A stretch of DNA of 6,744 bases from Propionibacteriaceae bacterium (GTDB lineage Bacteria > Actinomycetota > Actinomycetes > Propionibacteriales > Propionibacteriaceae): NCBI GenBank assembly GCA_030544185.1, contig JAUNRO010000177.1, forward strand, positions 1-6,744, written 5' to 3'. This document shows positions 1 to 5,676 of this stretch, in pieces. A model generated the notes under the pieces. That model did no database searches. It had not been told where the DNA came from and saw only the letters and a list, made by a program, of their open reading frames with translations. Position 1 is the stretch's first letter; each line of letters starts with the position of its first letter. A program made the position numbers and the translations under genes.

Positions 1-764
1 CAGCGGTTGATCAGCACGACGCGGGAATCCGAGATGACGGCACAGAGATAGAGGCTGTTCTCATAGTGCACGACACGGTCGTCGCGGCCGTGGATCAGCA
101 GGGTCGGACAGGTGATCTGGCGCAGCTCGTCGTCGGTCGCCATGCCCTTGCGCGGCTTGCCCAGGCCCTCCTTGAAGTTGTCGAGGTGGGTCTGGTTGGC
201 CTTGGCGTTGTCGGACCGCTGCTTGGCCAGCGCATCCGTCGCGTTGCCCGAGTCGAACGTCATGATCTCGGTGAGCTTCTTCATCTGCTCCACGCTGGGA
301 TTCCGATAGCCCTCCTGCAGGACCTTGAGGCCCTCGGTCGGGCCATCACCGGGGCCGAACAGCTTCACGGCCGGCGACCCGGCGCCCATCGTGATCAGGT
401 GGGTGATCCGGTCGGGGAACGTCGCTGCGAACTTGATCGCGACCGCGCCGCCCATTGAGTTGCCGACGACCGCGGCCTTGTCGATGCCCAGGGCATCCAG
501 CACATCGCGAACAGCGATGTGGTGGTCGCGCTGATCCCAGGTGACCGGGAACGACTTGCCCCAGCCGGGCAGGTCGATGGCGATGCAGCGGAACTTTTCG
601 CCGAGCTCAGCCATGTTGCTCGCGAAGTTGCTCCAGCCGGTCGCACCCGGGCCCGAACCGTGCAGGAAGACGACGGGCTGGCCCTCGCCAACCTCCTGGT
701 AGTAGACGTCTCCGCGGGGGATCGTGACCTTCTTTTCGGTGCCTTCTTGGGTGATGTCGAGCAT
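1..764 (-). CDS. Alpha/beta hydrolase, meta-cleavage product (C-C bond) hydrolase type; C-terminus cut by window edge
   Basis: The minus strand reads from ATG at 764-762 for 254 residues without a stop and leaves the window two bases into the next codon. An AAGGA Shine-Dalgarno lies 8 bases upstream of the ATG. Seen in the protein: the oxyanion-loop motif HGSGPGATGWSNF (35-47), the nucleophile elbow GNSMGG (101-106, Ser103) and the acid-bearing motif HGRDDRVV (225-232, probable acid Asp229). The last residues, LINR, fall where BphD-like enzymes continue to the catalytic His, so that residue is just outside the window. The HGxGPGAxxWSNF loop plus GNSMGG elbow is characteristic of the BphD/HsaD/DmpD family, which hydrolyses vinylogous 1,5-diketones produced by extradiol ring cleavage of aromatics or sterols; the substrate here is unknown. 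A general esterase or epoxide-hydrolase-like role is possible. It is divergent from the MFS gene. No other catabolic gene is visible, so a pathway cannot be assigned. Confidence 0.88.
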   Translation of the reverse strand, partial: MLDITQEGTEKKVTIPRGDVYYQEVGEGQPVVFLHGSGPGATGWSNFASNMAELGEKFRCIAIDLPGWGKSFPVTWDQRDHHIAVRDVLDALGIDKAAVVGNSMGGAVAIKFAATFPDRITHLITMGAGSPAVKLFGPGDGPTEGLKVLQEGYRNPSVEQMKKLTEIMTFDSGNATDALAKQRSDNAKANQTHLDNFKEGLGKPRKGMATDDELRQITCPTLLIHGRDDRVVHYENSLYLCAVISDSRVVLINR

Positions 765-872
765 GAACGCCGTCCTTTTGAGTTCCTATGGCCAGGTGGC
801 TAACGGGGACAGACAACCGAAATCCCGCTGCCGGAGTTGCGTCAATTCCGTTGGGTGATGCTGAACGCGGCG

Positions 873-888
873 CACGATGCACATCGTG
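873..888. promoter_or_regulatory. Palindrome CACGATG-CA-CATCGTG, candidate operator
   Basis: Two perfect 7-base inverted arms are separated by two bases, about 108 bp upstream of the hydrolase ATG and 140 bp upstream of the MFS ATG. The size and symmetry fit a dimeric helix-turn-helix repressor site (TetR, MarR and GntR families use sites of this kind). Its position between divergent genes, upstream of the possible minus-strand -35 at 845-840, supports a regulatory role. No regulator gene lies in the window, so the binding protein is unknown. Being a single site, it could also be chance. Confidence 0.4.
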
Positions 889-1016
889 GGATGTTGGCTG
901 GGAGTTCTTTGCGGCGCAGCCCGTGCGCAAGGCGTCGCTCGCCAGGACCGGGCGAGGATGCGAAGGCTTGATCCCACCGGTGACCCCCTCGTCGCTGGAA
1001 CCCCGTGCACCCCACC

Positions 1017-1021
1017 AAGGA
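1017..1021 (+). promoter_or_regulatory. Shine-Dalgarno AAGGA that fixes the MFS start
   Basis: AAGGA sits 7 bases before ATG at 1029. An in-frame GTG at 1005 would add eight residues (VHPTKDCR) with no ribosome site of its own, so the ATG at 1029 is preferred. Confidence 0.75.
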
Positions 1022-1028
1022 CTGCCGA

Positions 1029-2300
1029 ATGACACCGCCCGAGCGACCACGTCTCATCAGCGAGTCCGTGCGCGCTTTTCGCAGTCGGCAATATCTGCTG
1101 TTCTGGTCCGCCGCGCTCGTCTCCAACGTCGGGATCTGGCTGTCGGCCCTGACCGTGCCCTATGTGCTGTTCCAACTCACCGGATCGGCGCTGTGGACGT
1201 CCTTCACGACCGTCGCGGCCTTCCTGCCGTCGTTCTTCCTCGGCCCGACCGCGGGCTGGCTGGCCGACCGGTTCGACCGGCGCAAGGTGCTGATCGGGAC
1301 ACAGTCGGGCATGGCCTTTGGCGCGGTCGGCCTGTGGGCGGTCTGGATGCTCGACCTGCACGAGGTGGGGCCGTTGCTGTTCTTCGTGCTCGTCCAGGGC
1401 ATCTTCCAGGGCCTCAACATGCCCGCGTGGCAGTCCTTCGTGCACGACCTGGTGCCGCGGGAGGACCTGCAGTCGGCGGTGACCCTCAACTCCATGCAGT
1501 TCAACGCCGCGCGGTCGATCGGCCCGGCGATCGCGGGTGCGGTGATCACCCTGCTGGGCCCGGGCGGATCATTCGGGCTCAACGCGCTGTCCTTCGTCGC
1601 CGTGCTCACCGCCCTGCTCGTGATCCGCAGCGCCCGCCCGTCGGTTCACGGGCGGCCCAAACTCTCCTTCGCCGGTGCCCTGCGCTATCTCCCCACTCAG
1701 CCGGGCATCGTCGTGGCCGTCATCGTCGCGGTCCTGGTGAGCGCGCTCGTGAACCCCTTGATGCAGTTCACCGTCGTCTTCGCCGCGTCCATCTTCAACG
1801 TGGGCCCCTGGCCGCTCGGGCTCATGAACGCGGCCCTCGGGCTCGGCTCGATTCTCGTGGTGCCGCTGGCGGCCGGCTCGGCCGTGCTCTCGCGGGCCGC
1901 CACCGTTCGGCTCGGCCTGGTCCTGCTGGCGATCGGGCTCGTGGGCTTCGGCCTGGCGCCGAACTGGCCCGTATCGGCGATCGCGCTCATCGTCGTCGGC
2001 GCGGGCTTCCTGGCGGCGATCTCCGCGACCAACACGGCCCTGCAGCTCATCGTCGCCGAGCCCTATCGGGGCCGGGTCATGGCGATCCGGATCATGGCCT
2101 ACACGCTGGCCTATCCGGTTGGCGCCCTGGTCTCCGGAGCGCTGTCGGACGCGTTCGGGCCGCGGCCGATCGTGATCGGTGCCGGAGTGATCATGCTGAT
2201 CGCCTGGGCCCTCGTCGCATTCAACCGGGGCCGCTTCTCGCTGGGCCGGTTGGATGATCCCTATGACGACTCGCTGGACGGCACCACATCTGCTCCCTAG
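1029..2300 (+). CDS. MFS exporter, DHA3 / MFS_3 (EntS-like) type
   Basis: A 423-residue inner-membrane protein with the hydrophobicity pattern of a 12-helix major facilitator transporter. Visible motifs are the MFS motif A GWLADRFDRRKV in the loop between helices 2 and 3 (76-87), PAWQSFVHDLVPRE (132-145) followed by NSMQFNAARSIGPAIAG (154-170) in the first half, and EPYRGRVMAIRIM (344-356) before the last helices. The NxxxxxxARxxGPaxAG pattern and EPxRGRVM box are typical of the MFS_3 group, which includes enterobactin exporter EntS and many actinobacterial efflux proteins of unknown substrate. The charged tail (LDDPYDDSLDG) is cytoplasmic. Length is normal for the family. The start at 1029 is supported by AAGGA 7 bases upstream. 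It is divergent from the hydrolase and 100 bp before the next gene, so probably a single-gene unit. The substrate cannot be inferred; proton-driven efflux of a small molecule is the likely role. Confidence 0.9.
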   Translation: MTPPERPRLISESVRAFRSRQYLLFWSAALVSNVGIWLSALTVPYVLFQLTGSALWTSFTTVAAFLPSFFLGPTAGWLADRFDRRKVLIGTQSGMAFGAVGLWAVWMLDLHEVGPLLFFVLVQGIFQGLNMPAWQSFVHDLVPREDLQSAVTLNSMQFNAARSIGPAIAGAVITLLGPGGSFGLNALSFVAVLTALLVIRSARPSVHGRPKLSFAGALRYLPTQPGIVVAVIVAVLVSALVNPLMQFTVVFAASIFNVGPWPLGLMNAALGLGSILVVPLAAGSAVLSRAATVRLGLVLLAIGLVGFGLAPNWPVSAIALIVVGAGFLAAISATNTALQLIVAEPYRGRVMAIRIMAYTLAYPVGALVSGALSDAFGPRPIVIGAGVIMLIAWALVAFNRGRFSLGRLDDPYDDSLDGTTSAP

Positions 2301-2388
2301 GGAACGGGCCCGCTGCAGCGACTGACCATTGATCAGGATGGGGCGCGCGGTTGGCTGCCGGGACGGTGGCCGGCGCCTCGCGGACGGG

Positions 2389-2400
2389 TACGCTGGGCCG
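2389..2400 (+). promoter_or_regulatory. Leaderless-type promoter: -10 TACGCT six bases before GTG 2401
   Basis: TACGCT (2389-2394) matches the actinobacterial -10 consensus TANNNT. It is followed by exactly six bases and then GTG at 2401, so transcription would begin at the start codon, as in leaderless actinobacterial mRNAs. No Shine-Dalgarno precedes this GTG. No good -35 is seen 17-18 bases upstream (GTGGCC or GGTGGC), which is common for such promoters. The same geometry occurs at the ABM gene (TACGAT, six bases, ATG). Confidence 0.55.
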
Positions 2401-2838
2401 GTGCGCTGCTGGGACTGGTTCGGCGACCGCTCGTTGGTCGTCATCGACATCGCCTTGGCCTGCTGTGCTCTGGAGGTGGAGGCGGCCCGGGGTGAGCTCG
2501 TGCCGGGGGCCCCAGGGGCCGGGGAGATCCAGCTGACCGACCTGCGCGCCGGCGACCCCGTCGCCGTCGTCGTGTCCGGCACCGTCACCGACACCGTGCT
2601 CCCGATCGTGGCCAACATCCTCGGCCAGGCCCCGGGGGCCAAGGTCGTTGCGTTCGGCGCGTGCGCGACGGCGGGCGGGCCCTACTGGGATTCCTACGCC
2701 GTGACCAAGGGCATCGGCCAGATCATCGACGTGGACCTCTTCGTGCCCGGCTGCCCGCCGACGCCGGTCGCGTTGCGCGAGGCCCTCGCCTCACTCCGGA
2801 ACCCCGTCGCGGCCGCCGGTGCGGGGGCGAGCGCGTGA
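2401..2838 (+). CDS. NADH-quinone oxidoreductase subunit B-like protein (NuoB family, N2 cluster subunit)
   Basis: A 145-residue soluble protein related to NuoB, the complex I subunit that holds iron-sulfur cluster N2 next to the quinone site. All four cluster ligands are visible with the family's spacing: tandem Cys21-Cys22 in LACCALE, Cys88 in FGACATAGG and Cys118 in VPGCPPTP. The gaps of 66 and 30 residues match the 65 and 29 in E. coli NuoB. The VVSGTVT segment (57-63) is also typical. It is shorter than E. coli NuoB, lacking its N-terminal extension. The start is uncertain: the frame is open back to TTG 2329 and ATG 2338, but the added residues do not look like the family and have no ribosome site, whereas GTG 2401 lies six bases after a -10 box. 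Its stop overlaps the next gene's start (GTGA). The NuoD partner that completes the quinone pocket is absent from the window, so the electron acceptor is unknown. It may resemble the second partial nuo cluster of streptomycetes (inference). Confidence 0.87.
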   Translation: MRCWDWFGDRSLVVIDIALACCALEVEAARGELVPGAPGAGEIQLTDLRAGDPVAVVVSGTVTDTVLPIVANILGQAPGAKVVAFGACATAGGPYWDSYAVTKGIGQIIDVDLFVPGCPPTPVALREALASLRNPVAAAGAGASA

Positions 2839-3386
2839 ACCGGGCCGTCCCCGCCACCGAGTGGGTCGGGACCGTTGCCGCGGAGCGCGACGCCGGCTTC
2901 CGCTATTTCGACTGGCTCGACTGCGTCGACGAGATCGGACGCAGCAACGAGTTCCGGCTCGTCCTCCAGCTCCTCGACCGCTCCAGCGGCCAGACCAAGC
3001 GCCTGGAAACCCGCACCGACCGCGACGATCCGCAAGTGCCGACCCTGTCCGAGCTCTTTGCGGGCGCCGCGTGGGCCGAACGCGAGATCCACGACCTGTT
3101 CGGTGTGACCTTCCTGGGCGGGGACGGCACGCCGCTGCTGCTACCCAGCCGCTACGCCGGCCACCCGCTGCGCAAGGACGAGATCCTCGGCGCCCGCGCC
3201 GCCGTGCCCTGGCCCGGCGCCAAGGACCCCGGCGAGGCCGATGCCGCCGCGGGACGGCGCCGGATGGTCCCCCCGGGCGTACCCGATCCCGAAATCTGGG
3301 GCGACCGCGATCCCGCGGCCGGACCCGCCGACCCGGACGAGGTCGTGCAGAGCGCGCAGGGCGGGCGCGTGCGGAGGCGGCGATGA
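2835..3386 (+). CDS. NADH-quinone oxidoreductase subunit C-like protein (NuoC, 30-kDa subunit family)
   Basis: A 183-residue soluble protein related to NuoC, a structural subunit of the peripheral arm that docks against NuoB and NuoD and carries no cofactor. The family signature is clear: [14 protein letters not shown] (80-93) followed by [16 protein letters not shown] (101-116). The N-terminal half, with [11 protein letters not shown] (23-33) and [11 protein letters not shown] (39-49), matches the usual alpha/beta domain. After about residue 118 there is a tail of some 65 residues rich in Pro, Ala, Gly, Asp and Arg, ending in GGRVRRRR, with no recognised fold. Upstream NuoB and this gene share GTGA (start GTG 2835-2837, stop TGA 2836-2838), and a weak G-rich ribosome site (GGGGG, 7 bases before GTG) fits coupled translation. 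The frame extends further 5' to 2661, but that part is a shadow of nuoB. There is no NuoD fusion, unlike NuoCD of E. coli. Confidence 0.88.
   Translation: MNRAVPATEWVGTVAAERDAGFRYFDWLDCVDEIGRSNEFRLVLQLLDRSSGQTKRLETRTDRDDPQVPTLSELFAGAAWAEREIHDLFGVTFLGGDGTPLLLPSRYAGHPLRKDEILGARAAVPWPGAKDPGEADAAAGRRRMVPPGVPDPEIWGDRDPAAGPADPDEVVQSAQGGRVRRRR
3373..3377 (+). promoter_or_regulatory. Shine-Dalgarno GGAGG fixing the nuoI-like start
   Basis: GGAGG ends 5 bases before ATG 3383, inside the last codons of the nuoC-like gene. The frame of the ferredoxin gene is open far upstream through nuoC and part of nuoB, so this site and the ATGA overlap decide the true start. Confidence 0.7.
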
Positions 3387-3715
3387 GCGGCGCCGCGCCC
3401 CACGCACGCATCCGGCTCATCGAGAGCGCGTGCACGTCCTGCATGATCTGCGCGCGGGAGTGCCCCGTGTGGTGCATCCACATCGACTCCCACACCGAGG
3501 TCGATCCCGACGCGCCCGCACAGCTGACCGGGCGCGGCCTGCGCAACCGCACCATCAACGTCCTCGACCGGTTCGCGATCGACTGGTCGGTCTGCATGTA
3601 CTGCGGGATCTGCGTCGAGGAGTGTCCCTTCGACGCCCTGGAGTGGCGCCCCGACGCGATGCCCGCCGCCGGCTCGCTGACCCGGCTCACCCATGAGATC
3701 CAGGACCTCGCGTGA
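3383..3715 (+). CDS. NuoI-like 2x[4Fe-4S] ferredoxin subunit
   Basis: A 110-residue iron-sulfur protein with two complete CxxCxxCxxxCP motifs: Cys17, 20, 23, 27 ([12 protein letters not shown]) and Cys71, 74, 77, 81 ([12 protein letters not shown]). Each set should bind one [4Fe-4S] cluster, as NuoI does for clusters N6a and N6b, passing electrons to N2 in the NuoB-type subunit. [29 protein letters not shown] (60-88 overall) closely resembles, from memory, the NuoI of the partial second nuo operon in streptomycetes and relatives, as does the [11 protein letters not shown] stretch (27-37) with an extra Cys31. The protein ends at LTHEIQDLA; those relatives usually carry a longer tail after LTHE, so this one may be shortened. 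ATG overlaps the nuoC stop (ATGA) with GGAGG 5 bases upstream. The stop overlaps the mptB start (GTGA). There is no membrane segment. A free bacterial ferredoxin is the alternative, but context favours NuoI. Confidence 0.9.
   Translation: MSGAAPHARIRLIESACTSCMICARECPVWCIHIDSHTEVDPDAPAQLTGRGLRNRTINVLDRFAIDWSVCMYCGICVEECPFDALEWRPDAMPAAGSLTRLTHEIQDLA
3702..3705 (+). promoter_or_regulatory. Shine-Dalgarno AGGA for the mptB-like gene, within nuoI
   Basis: AGGA lies 6 bases before GTG 3712, inside the final codons of the ferredoxin gene. Together with the GTGA overlap it supports GTG 3712 as the start and translational coupling of the mannosyltransferase to the iron-sulfur genes. Confidence 0.6.
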
Positions 3716-5283
3716 GCCGGTTCACCTTCTTCTGGCGCCGGGTCGCTGTGACCGCCGACGACCTGCAGTCGCGGGCGACGGCGGCGCTGTTCGAGGCCTA
3801 CCGGGTGCGATGGGTACGCCGCGGGATGCTCGGCTGCCTGCTCATCGCGATCGGCGGGCTCTCCCCGGCGTTCCTCCCGGCCAACAGCCCGTGGTGGCAG
3901 GTGCTCGGCGCCTTCCGCGACTATTCCTGGCTCGGACCCACGCTCGGCACTCTCGCCGCGCTCGCCGGCGTGCTCATCGTGATGGACTGCTGGTTCCATC
4001 TGCGGCCGCGCGAGGGGGCGCCGGTGGTGGACTTCCGCGCGGTGCTCGCGCTGTGGTCGCTTCCCATGCTGCTCGCACCACCGATCTTCAGCCATGACGC
4101 CTATGCGTACGCCGCGGAGGGGTACATGGTCCACGAGGGCCTCAACCCCTATGAGATGGGTGCCGGCATGCTCCAGAACCGCTGGGGCGAACAGGTCGTC
4201 GAGACGTGGCGCTTCACCCGCGCCCCCTATGGCCCGCTGAGCCTGCAGCTGTCGCACCTGGTCGTCGACCTGTTCGGCCACTCGCCGTATTGGTCGTCCG
4301 CCGTCGGCATGCGGATGCTTGCGATCGCGGGCATCGTCGCGGCCGCCTATGCCGTGCCCCGGCTCGCGGGCCGGCTCAACATCGACCCCCGCCGGGCCAT
4401 GTGGTTCGGCCTGGTGAACCCGCTCGCGATCGCGCACCTGGTCGGCGGCGCGCACAACGACGCGGTGATGATCGGGTTCATCGCCCTCGCGCTGCTCGCG
4501 GCCACCCGGCGCCGGTTCCTCCTGGGCTGCGTGCTGGTCGCGGCCGCTGCTGCGGTCAAGATTCCGGCGATCCTCGCGATCGTGCCGGTGGCGCTGTTGG
4601 GCTGGGGCGTACGCCGGCCGCGTGCCACGCCGTTCGGGCGGCTGTGGCAGGCCGGGTGGCGGGTGTTCCTCGCGACCCTGGTGATGGCGGCCGCGTTCAC
4701 GTTCATCACGGTGGCGTGCCTGCCCGAGGGGCAGGGCTGGGGCTGGATCCAGGCGATCAACGTGCCCGGGATGGTGTCGACGATCTCCCCGCCGACCCTG
4801 CTCGGTGACCTCGCCCGGATCATCCTCAACTCGCTCGGCTATCACCGCGAGGCGCTCGGCATGGTCCGGCTCAGCCGCCAGATCGCGATGGTGATCATGG
4901 TCGTGCTGATCCTGGTGATGCTGGTGCGGATGGCGCCCACCCGGCCCATGCGCTTCCTGGTCTATGCGTGGATGGCACTGATCCTCGGCAGCCCGGCGCT
5001 CCATCCCTGGTATCTCACCTGGCCCGCCGTCTTCTTCGCCTTTTCCCGCCCGTCGCCGCTCATCGTGCGGATCTCCTGCTGGGCCTCGATCGGGCTGCTC
5101 ACCTATTCCTCGGTGAGCTTCTCCTGGCGCAACGACCTCACCGCGGTCGGCGTCGCCGCCGTTGCCGTCGTGCTGTGGATGATCCTCTCCCACGACCGGC
5201 GGCACTTCCGCCACTATCCACAAGTGCGCGGGGACCGGCCCGAGGCCGCCGACCAGGACCCGGAGACGGTCGATGCTCGGTGA
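3712..5283 (+). CDS. mptB: Polyprenyl-phosphomannose-dependent alpha-1,6-mannosyltransferase, MptB family (GT-C)
   Basis: A 523-residue integral membrane protein. About 11-13 hydrophobic segments can be seen (roughly 39-56, 75-95, 109-125, 193-219, 230-265, 270-300, 318-337, 388-407, 414-444, 449-467, 474-492). A long loop after segment three carries [18 protein letters not shown] (126-143), with Asp129 and Glu136 as likely catalytic/metal residues, then [10 protein letters not shown] (170-179), [19 protein letters not shown] (233-251) and HPWYLTWP (431-438). These boxes identify the MptA/MptB family of GT-C enzymes, which use polyprenyl-phosphate-mannose on the outer face of the membrane to build the alpha-1,6-mannan backbone of lipomannan and lipoarabinomannan in Corynebacterium and Mycobacterium. 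MptB is favoured over MptA on overall resemblance only. It is somewhat shorter than the mycobacterial enzyme. The gene overlaps nuoI by GTGA and is last in its operon. Its pairing with nuoBCI genes is unexpected for a cell-envelope enzyme. Confidence 0.85.
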   Translation: MSRFTFFWRRVAVTADDLQSRATAALFEAYRVRWVRRGMLGCLLIAIGGLSPAFLPANSPWWQVLGAFRDYSWLGPTLGTLAALAGVLIVMDCWFHLRPREGAPVVDFRAVLALWSLPMLLAPPIFSHDAYAYAAEGYMVHEGLNPYEMGAGMLQNRWGEQVVETWRFTRAPYGPLSLQLSHLVVDLFGHSPYWSSAVGMRMLAIAGIVAAAYAVPRLAGRLNIDPRRAMWFGLVNPLAIAHLVGGAHNDAVMIGFIALALLAATRRRFLLGCVLVAAAAAVKIPAILAIVPVALLGWGVRRPRATPFGRLWQAGWRVFLATLVMAAAFTFITVACLPEGQGWGWIQAINVPGMVSTISPPTLLGDLARIILNSLGYHREALGMVRLSRQIAMVIMVVLILVMLVRMAPTRPMRFLVYAWMALILGSPALHPWYLTWPAVFFAFSRPSPLIVRISCWASIGLLTYSSVSFSWRNDLTAVGVAAVAVVLWMILSHDRRHFRHYPQVRGDRPEAADQDPETVDAR

Positions 5284-5291
5284 GAGCATCG
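5271..5291. terminator. Perfect stem-loop at the mptB stop, candidate (bidirectional) terminator
   Basis: CGATGCTC (5271-5278) and GAGCATCG (5284-5291) form a perfect 8-bp stem with the 5-base loop GGTGA, which contains the start of the mptB stop codon region (TGA 5281-5283). It lies between two convergent genes only 40 bp apart. There is no T-run on either side, so a classical Rho-independent terminator is not proven; T-poor hairpins are usual candidates in high-GC actinobacteria. A further GATGC at 5305 allows an alternative pairing with GCATC. Confidence 0.45.
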
Positions 5292-5323
5292 CCGCACCCG
5301 GCGCCGATGCTGCGCTGAACAGG

Positions 5324-5626
5324 TCAGCCGGCGTCGACGTCGACGTAGTGCTCGACCACCGGCGGCTCGGCGAAGTGCGGGCCGATGAGCCCGCGCCACT
5401 CGGCGTACCGCGCCTCGTCGTTGCGGAACTTCTCGATGTGCGCCTCGACGCTGTCCCACACCACCAGCAGGCGGAACGTGTCCGGGGACTCGACCCCGCG
5501 GGTCATCGTCACGCTCTGGCACTCCGCGAGGTCGGTGAGCAGGTGGCGACCCTGCCGATAAGCCGCCACGAAGGCATCCCCGCTGCCGGGGGTGGTCGTG
5601 ATGTGGGCGATCTCCAGAACCGTCAT
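5324..5626 (-). CDS. Antibiotic biosynthesis monooxygenase (ABM) domain protein
   Basis: A 100-residue protein fitting a single ABM domain (dimeric alpha+beta barrel, ferredoxin-like fold). Seen: N-terminal strand MTVLEIAHITTTPGSGDAFVAAY, a helix (GDAFVAAYRQGRHLL, 16-30), then SVTMTRGVESPDTFRLLVVWDSVEAH (38-63), where the FRLLVVWDS strand followed by a helix is the family's usual core. The end HFAEPPVVEHYVDV (84-97) corresponds to the closing strand, which normally contains the PxVxHY/F pattern. Family members include YgiN-type quinol monooxygenases, haem-degrading proteins and many stress-linked proteins of unknown substrate. No residue here picks out one of these. The start ATG 5626 has no Shine-Dalgarno but is six bases after TACGAT, so the mRNA is probably leaderless. 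It converges with mptB and diverges from xthA. Confidence 0.85.
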   Translation of the reverse strand: MTVLEIAHITTTPGSGDAFVAAYRQGRHLLTDLAECQSVTMTRGVESPDTFRLLVVWDSVEAHIEKFRNDEARYAEWRGLIGPHFAEPPVVEHYVDVDAG

Positions 5627-5632
5627 GTGGCG

Positions 5633-5662
5633 ATCGTAGTGGCCAGATTCGCCGGCAGTCCA
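5633..5662 (-). promoter_or_regulatory. Leaderless promoter of the ABM gene: TGGACT-18-TACGAT-6-ATG
   Basis: Reading the minus strand, TGGACT (5662-5657) differs by one base from the TTGACT form of the -35 consensus. After an 18-base spacer comes TACGAT (5638-5633), a match to TANNNT, then six bases and ATG 5626. Transcription would start at or next to the A of ATG. The promoter occupies the 50-bp gap shared with xthA, so the xthA promoter must overlap it or lie inside the ABM gene. Confidence 0.6.
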
Positions 5663-5676
5663 GGGCCGGCGCGCTG

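Larger units (their letters stand above)
765..1028. other. Divergent intergenic region between hydrolase and MFS exporter
   Basis: This 264-bp gap separates two divergently transcribed genes and must carry both promoters. The clearest element is the 16-bp palindrome at 873-888. For the hydrolase, TTGACG on the minus strand (845-840) resembles a -35 box, but the hexamer 17-18 bases downstream (TTTCGG or TTCGGT) is a poor -10. For the MFS gene, TTGATC at 968-973 is a possible -35, with only GTCGCT at the expected -10 position. A short imperfectly placed inverted repeat, CTCGCC (938-943) and GGCGAG (951-956), is also present. Frames running through the region have no convincing start, ribosome site or recognisable protein, so no gene is called. 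Confidence 0.6.

Noticed and set aside
1005..1028. Upstream GTG start for the MFS gene
   Set aside because: It adds eight residues without a ribosome site, whereas ATG 1029 has AAGGA at the right distance.
788..2257. Long plus-strand open frame of 489 codons overlapping the MFS gene
   Set aside because: Its translation is Arg/Ala/Gly/Pro-rich with no hydrophobic pattern or motif. It is a high-GC shadow of the MFS gene, which has family motifs and a ribosome site.
2329..2400. N-terminal extension of the nuoB-like protein from TTG 2329 or ATG 2338
   Set aside because: The extra residues are Gly/Arg-rich and unlike the family, no ribosome site precedes either start, and the -10 box at 2389-2394 would lie within the extension.
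1569..2642. 357-codon minus-strand open frame spanning the MFS 3' end and nuoB 5' end
   Set aside because: Low-complexity charged translation antisense to recognised genes; no ribosome site or family likeness.
2791..5289. 832-codon minus-strand open frame opposite the nuo-like genes and mptB
   Set aside because: The product is rich in His, Arg, Asp, Glu, Gly and Pro with no fold-like pattern, and it lies antisense to four well-recognised genes.
5329..5345. GCGTCGACGTCGACG palindromic run
   Set aside because: It encodes the Val-Asp-Val-Asp end of the ABM protein and is explained by GTC/GAC codons.
5651..5670. GCCGGC repeated at 5651-5656 and 5665-5670 as an xthA operator or hairpin
   Set aside because: GCCGGC is self-complementary and very common in DNA of this composition; two copies in 20 bases are weak evidence.
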